Origin: Kytococcus aerolatus | GTDB taxonomy: Bacteria; Actinomycetota; Actinomycetes; Actinomycetales; Dermatophilaceae | Direction of reading: 5' to 3' | NCBI RefSeq assembly: GCF_900187395.1 | Contig: NZ_FYEZ01000001.1 | Location: 992,001-1,056,000, forward strand | DNA length: 64,000 nt | In this document: positions 60,399 through 64,000 of the stretch, piece by piece | How the letters are laid out: every line of letters starts with the position of its first letter | Position numbering within the stretch: the first letter of the stretch is position 1 | The notes under the pieces: model-generated | Seen by the model: only the letters and a program-made list of their open reading frames with translations | Database searches by the model: none | What the model was told of the DNA's origin: nothing | Position numbers and translations under genes: made by a program

Positions 60399-60485
60399 TC
60401 AGCCGAAGGCGGCGAACACCATCGGCCCGAGGATCAGGGCCACGAGCGTGATCATGACGATCACTCGTCGGGTTTCATGACTCAT
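60399..60485 (-). CDS. 28-residue single-helix membrane peptide downstream of the NCS2 permease
   Basis: The ATG overlaps the permease stop by one base (TGATG), with AGG six bases upstream. The peptide starts with the polar MSHETRRV and continues as one hydrophobic helix (IVMITLVALILGPMVFAAFG), then stops 17 bases before the operon terminator. Size, topology and coupling resemble known small transporter subunits such as MetS or KdpF. No family is recognised; a role as accessory subunit of the permease is inference. Confidence 0.6.
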   Translation of the reverse strand: MSHETRRVIVMITLVALILGPMVFAAFG

Positions 60486-61939
60486 CACAGACCTGCCATC
60501 TCGCGGAGGGGATCGATGCCGAAGTACAGGAGGAACATCACCGCGATGATCCACATGAGCGGGTGGAGGTGCCGGGCCCGCCCCTGGGCGACCTGCAGGA
60601 CCACGTAGCTCACGAAGCCGGCCCCGATGCCCGCGGTGATGGAGTACGTGAAGGGCATGAGGATGATCGTCAGGAAGGCCGGGACGGCGATGTCCAGCCG
60701 CTCCCAGGGGATCCCGGTGACCTGCTGCATCATGAGGAAGCCGACGACCACGAGGGCCGGGGTGGCGGCCTCGTAGGGCACCACGCTCACCAGCGGGGCC
60801 AGGAAGGTGGCCAGCAGGAAGAGCACACCGGTGACCACGCTGGCGAGGCCGGTGCGGGCACCCTCGCCGACGCCGGAGGCGGACTCGATGAACGAGGTGT
60901 TCGAGCTGATGGAGCCGACGCCACCGGCCACGGCGGCCAGCGAGTCCACCACCAGGATGCGCTGGGCGTTCGGCGGGTTGCCCTCCTCGTCGAGCAGGTC
61001 GGCCTCGGCCCCCACGGCCACCATCGTGCCCATCGTGTCGAAGAAGTCGGCGAGCAGCAGGGTGAAGACCAGGAGCATCGCCCCGACCACACCGATGGAG
61101 CTGAACGAGCCGAGCAGGTTGAACTCACCGATCAGGCCGAAGTCCGGCACCTGCACGATCGTCTCCGGGAGGCTCGGGACGTTGAGCCCCCAGCCCTCCG
61201 GGTTCACCAGCTCGCCGGACTCGTCGGTCTGGGCGCCGATGCCGACGACGGCCTCGAGCACCATCGCCAGGATCGTGGAGCCGAGGATCCCGTAGAGGAT
61301 CGCCCCCCGGACCCCGCGCACCATCATCACCACGATGGCCAGCAGGCCGAGGACGAAGACGAGGGTCGGCCACCCCGCGAGGAAGCCACCCACCCCCATC
61401 TCGACCGGGACCGGGCCGCCCTGCGGCTTGCGGACGATGCCCGCGTCGACCAGGCCGACGAAGGCGATGAACAGGCCGATGCCGACGCTGATGGCCGTCT
61501 TGAGCTCGGCGGGGATGGCGCGGAAGACGGCCTCCCGGAAACCGGTGAGCACCAGCAGCAGGATGATGAGGCCCTCGAGGACCACCAGGCCCATCGCGTC
61601 GGCCCAGGTGACCTCCGGCAGGCTGGCCACCCCGAAGGCGACGAAGGCGTTGAGGCCGAGCCCGGCGGCCAGGGCGAGCGGGTAGTTGGCCACCACGCCC
61701 ATGAGGATGCTCATGACGCCCGCCACCAGGGCGGTCGCCGCGGCCACCATCGCGATGTTGGGGGTGTCCCCGCCGCCGAGGAACTGGCCGGTGCCGTCGG
61801 CGACCGTGCCGATCATCAGCGGGTTGAGCACGATGATGTAGGCCATCGTGAAGAAGGTGACCAGTCCGCCGCGGACCTCCCGGGCCACGGTGGTGCCGCG
61901 CTCCTCCAGGTGGAAGGTGCGCTCGAGCAGAGCGCTCAC
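60485..61939 (-). CDS. NCS2-family purine/pyrimidine permease (AzgA-like)
   Basis: 484 residues with 13-14 membrane segments. AzgA/PbuG-type marks: LVTFFTMAYIIVLNPLMIG near residue 27, GLGLNAFVAFGV, the substrate-site FDTMGTMVAVGAEA, and SSNTSFIESASGVGEGARTG. It imports adenine, guanine or hypoxanthine with protons. GTG start overlapping the DUF3027 gene (GTGA). Last full gene of the operon csp-DUF3027-permease, followed by the 28-residue peptide. Confidence 0.93.
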   Translation of the reverse strand: MSALLERTFHLEERGTTVAREVRGGLVTFFTMAYIIVLNPLMIGTVADGTGQFLGGGDTPNIAMVAAATALVAGVMSILMGVVANYPLALAAGLGLNAFVAFGVASLPEVTWADAMGLVVLEGLIILLLVLTGFREAVFRAIPAELKTAISVGIGLFIAFVGLVDAGIVRKPQGGPVPVEMGVGGFLAGWPTLVFVLGLLAIVVMMVRGVRGAILYGILGSTILAMVLEAVVGIGAQTDESGELVNPEGWGLNVPSLPETIVQVPDFGLIGEFNLLGSFSSIGVVGAMLLVFTLLLADFFDTMGTMVAVGAEADLLDEEGNPPNAQRILVVDSLAAVAGGVGSISSNTSFIESASGVGEGARTGLASVVTGVLFLLATFLAPLVSVVPYEAATPALVVVGFLMMQQVTGIPWERLDIAVPAFLTIILMPFTYSITAGIGAGFVSYVVLQVAQGRARHLHPLMWIIAVMFLLYFGIDPLREMAGL

Positions 61940-62664
61940 CGCGCACCCTCGGCGGCCTCGCCGGTCTCCGCCTCCGGCTGAGCCTGCTCGGCCGGGTCGT
62001 CGGAGCTGGTCTCCCCCGCGGTGGAGTCGGACTCGGAGGACTCCGGGACCGCCTCCTCGGCACGCAGCTCGGCCGGGTCGACGAGCTCGATCTCGTAGTC
62101 GTCCACCAGGGGCGGGGGCAGCGGGTCGGGCTCGCGGCGGGTGACGCCGGCCTTCTCCTCCTGGCGGATCTCGACCGGCACGATGAAGCCGTGCGTGTCG
62201 CAGCACTCGCACACGGCGGGGATCAGCTCGCTCTGCCGCTCGGCGGTGCCCTGGGAGAGGTTCTGCGCGGCCACCAGCACCAGTTGCGGCTCCTCGACCG
62301 TGCCACCCTGACCGGCACCGAGGTCCTCCGGGCGCACGCGCTCGGCCCAGGGCACCCACTCCGGGGAGAGCAGCGCACCGTCACCGGGCACCAGGTGCGT
62401 CTCGCAGACGGTCACCCGCTTGCTGCGCGGCGCACGGGCGACGGTGACCTCCCACTGCCAGCCCACGTAACCGGGCAGGAGGCACTCGAAGACGTGCGTC
62501 ACCAGGCGTTCGGCCACCGGGTAGGCCTGGGTGTGGCCGCCCACGGCGCCGGGGGCGGCCACACCGTGGAGCGCCTCCCGGGCCCGGCCGACAGCGGACA
62601 TCAGCGTCTGGTCACCACGGGCGGCACGGTTGCGCTCGCCCTGGGTGGGGGTCTGGGTGGGCAT
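61936..62664 (-). CDS. DUF3027 protein
   Basis: 242 residues. The DUF3027 core is at about 45-130: GYVGWQWEVTVARAPRSKRV, VCETHLVPGDGALLSPEWVP. A Cys cluster VCECCDTHGF follows, then an acidic tail from about 195. Function unknown; the family is actinobacterial and usually adjacent to a cold-shock protein, as here. ATG overlaps the upstream stop by one base. Confidence 0.88.
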   Translation of the reverse strand: MPTQTPTQGERNRAARGDQTLMSAVGRAREALHGVAAPGAVGGHTQAYPVAERLVTHVFECLLPGYVGWQWEVTVARAPRSKRVTVCETHLVPGDGALLSPEWVPWAERVRPEDLGAGQGGTVEEPQLVLVAAQNLSQGTAERQSELIPAVCECCDTHGFIVPVEIRQEEKAGVTRREPDPLPPPLVDDYEIELVDPAELRAEEAVPESSESDSTAGETSSDDPAEQAQPEAETGEAAEGAR

Positions 62665-63065
62665 CAGCGTCCTGCCTCGAACTGGTCGGCCACGGCCCGC
62701 AGGGCCTTGGCGAGGGTGGTGCCGTGCCGGGTGTCGGGGTACCGACCGGCACGCAGCTGGTTGGAGGCGTCGTCGAGGAGCCGGATGAGGTCCTCCACCA
62801 CGACGGCCATCTCGTCGGCCGGCTTCCGGTCCCGCAGGGTGCGCCCTCGCTGCACGGACGGCGGGGCGTCGAGGACCTGGACGTGCATGGCCTGGCTGCC
62901 CTTGCGGCCCTGCACGATGCTGTACTCCAGCCGGGTCCCGGCCCGCAGGCTCGTGACCCCCTCGGGCAGCGCGGCGGCGCCGAGGAACACGTCGGCCCCG
63001 GATTCGTCGCCGATGAACCCGAAGCCCTTGTCGGCGTTGTAGAACTTCACCTTGCCGGTCGGCAC
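62664..63065 (-). CDS. Cold-shock-domain protein with C-terminal extension
   Basis: 133 residues. A CspA-type domain (residues 1-68): GKVKFYNADKGFGFI (RNP1) and DVFLGAAALP (RNP2, with Leu-Gly instead of the usual Val-His). The C-terminal 60 residues form two helices (DEMAVVVEDLIRLLDDASNQ) not found in classical CspA. It binds single-stranded RNA/DNA and melts RNA structure. GTG start with GGAG upstream. First gene of the operon. Confidence 0.9.
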   Translation of the reverse strand: MPTGKVKFYNADKGFGFIGDESGADVFLGAAALPEGVTSLRAGTRLEYSIVQGRKGSQAMHVQVLDAPPSVQRGRTLRDRKPADEMAVVVEDLIRLLDDASNQLRAGRYPDTRHGTTLAKALRAVADQFEAGR

Positions 63066-63145
63066 AGAGACTCCTCGAACACGTGACCCGCGCGCGGGCG
63101 GGGTCCAGGTGGGTGTGGCCCGGCCATCGGGCCGAGAGCAGCACG

Positions 63146-63164
63146 GCCGCCCGGAGGGGGCGGC
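63146..63164 (-). terminator. Hairpin downstream of the partial membrane-protein gene
   Basis: GCCGCCC (63146-63152) and GGGCGGC (63158-63164) form a 7-bp stem. Confidence 0.5.
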
Positions 63165-63174
63165 GTCAGAGCCC

Positions 63175-64000
63175 TCAGTCTACGGCCCGGGGGCCCTCCG
63201 GGCCGCTCCCGTCCCCCCGACCGTTGCCGGCCTCGCCGCCGCTGGTGCCGCTCGACGCCTCGTGGCCGGGCGCGTACTGGCCGTACTGCGGGGCCGGGCG
63301 GCCGGTGACGCCGTGCAGGGGGTGGGGGTCCCGGGTGGATCCGGTCGCGGCGTGGACGGGGCCGGTGGGCGTGCCACCCCGGAGCGGGGCGGCGTCCTGA
63401 CCGGCCTGCTGCCACGGCTCCGCCCCGGGGGCGGGGTGACCGGTCGGGCCCTGCGCGGCACCCCGGGGCCCGTGCGCTCCGGCGGGGCCGCCGGGCCCCT
63501 GCTGGAGGCCGCTGTCGGTCCGCTTGCCGGTCCGGATGAGCTGGACGATGCCCCAGGTGATGAGCCCCAGGCCGATCAGGAAGGCCAGGGTGCCCAGGCC
63601 GAAGGCGACCAGCGCCCAGGTCACCACGCCGTCGGCGGCGTCCCCGGGGGCCACGGCCATCGGGGTGTCGGCGCCGCAGTCGAAGGTGTGGTCCCCCGCC
63701 TCGGCGGTCGTGAAGCGCCACAGGAAGTCGCTGTCCTGCACGTCGGTGGTGATCACCGAGTGGAGGTCGAGCTCCTCGCCCTGGGGGCCGGTGACGTGGC
63801 ACTGGCCGGGCTCGACGCCGCTGGTGTCGGTGGTGGCGGCGTAGAGGACCCGCTCCTCACCACCGGGCAGGTAGCGCGTGTCTCCCTGCTCGATCGGGTC
63901 GAGGACGGCACCGAAGAGGTCCCCCATGCCGAGCGCGAGGGGGAGGAAGAGGGCCAGCGGGGTCCCCACGAGGAGGGTCAGCCCCCCGAGGATCAGCGGC
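63175..64000 (-). CDS. Membrane protein with Pro/Gly-rich tail (5' cut by window)
   Basis: At least 275 residues; the frame is open to the right edge, so the true start lies outside. A hydrophobic N-terminal part (LILGGLTLLV and PLALFLPLALGMG) precedes an extracytoplasmic beta-rich domain with two Cys (GQCHVTGP, FDCGADTP) that may form a disulfide. A second membrane helix (WALVAFGLGTLAFLIGLGLI) leads into a cytosolic, Gly/Pro/Gln-rich tail of about 100 residues. Family unknown; similar two-helix proteins in actinobacteria have no assigned function. Confidence 0.7.
   Translation of the reverse strand, partial: PLILGGLTLLVGTPLALFLPLALGMGDLFGAVLDPIEQGDTRYLPGGEERVLYAATTDTSGVEPGQCHVTGPQGEELDLHSVITTDVQDSDFLWRFTTAEAGDHTFDCGADTPMAVAPGDAADGVVTWALVAFGLGTLAFLIGLGLITWGIVQLIRTGKRTDSGLQQGPGGPAGAHGPRGAAQGPTGHPAPGAEPWQQAGQDAAPLRGGTPTGPVHAATGSTRDPHPLHGVTGRPAPQYGQYAPGHEASSGTSGGEAGNGRGDGSGPEGPRAVD

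Overview
The window is a high-GC (roughly 70-73 %) actinobacterial chromosome segment. Gene content and order point to the order Micrococcales (relatives of Kytococcus, Janibacter or Ornithinimicrobium): an IdeR-type regulator, a mycobacterial-type DesA3 desaturase with its reductase, a non-classical succinate dehydrogenase, a protein O-mannosyltransferase, DUF3027 next to a cold-shock protein, and the actinobacterial block galU - rimJ-like - SepX-like membrane protein with the folate cyclo-ligase, FmdB and MscL genes. The genus assignment is inference. Genes are tightly packed, most operon joints are ATGA/GTGA overlaps, and at least nine starts look leaderless (TANNNT 6-8 nt before the start codon).

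Layout. 1-3.0 kb: end of an M20 amidohydrolase, an unassigned membrane protein and a convergent amidohydrolase. 3.3-6.1 kb: lipoproteins, a HAD phosphatase, and a DUF6318/PKD pair with lower GC. 6.2-12 kb: methyltransferase, AI-2E-family transporter, hexose-6-phosphate mutarotase with an FAD oxidoreductase, thiolase. 12.2-16 kb: desaturase and ferredoxin reductase divergent from a PucR-type regulator. 16-20.9 kb: SGNH hydrolase and sdhCAB. 21-31.4 kb: mannosyltransferase, two PH-domain membrane proteins, a luciferase-like oxidoreductase, a RecQ helicase with a phosphoribosyltransferase-like C-terminus, an SDR pair and BrnQ.

31.7-34 kb is the only clearly foreign-looking part. Beside tRNA-Ala(CGC) and at about 60 % GC lie remnants of three defence genes: an Abi_2-type abortive-infection gene and a TIR-domain gene that have both lost their 5' ends and now abut head to head, and an Mrr-type restriction endonuclease that has lost about 50 residues in frame, including the catalytic lysine. 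I read this as the remains of a tRNA-anchored defence island.

34-44.4 kb: housekeeping block (SepX-like, GNAT, galU, folate cyclo-ligase, K+/H+ antiporter, FmdB, SAF protein, mscL), then a 1229-residue DUF4011-like helicase homologue with degenerate ATPase motifs overlapping a 70-residue gene, and tRNA-Arg(CCT). 44.6-56.9 kb: hydrolase, SRPBCC protein, SbcD/SbcC-like pair, two CrcB fluoride channels, two CNNM/CorC-type proteins, ideR, an S66 peptidase, pdxH. 57-64 kb: pepN, a Ser/Gly/Trp-rich lipoprotein, and a leftward operon cold-shock protein - DUF3027 - NCS2 permease - a 28-residue membrane peptide that is easily missed.

Several intergenic regions carry large palindromes or short-period repeats (12.1, 17.1, 55.3 and 56.9 kb) that no gene explains. 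No CRISPR array, insertion sequence, rRNA or replication origin was seen.
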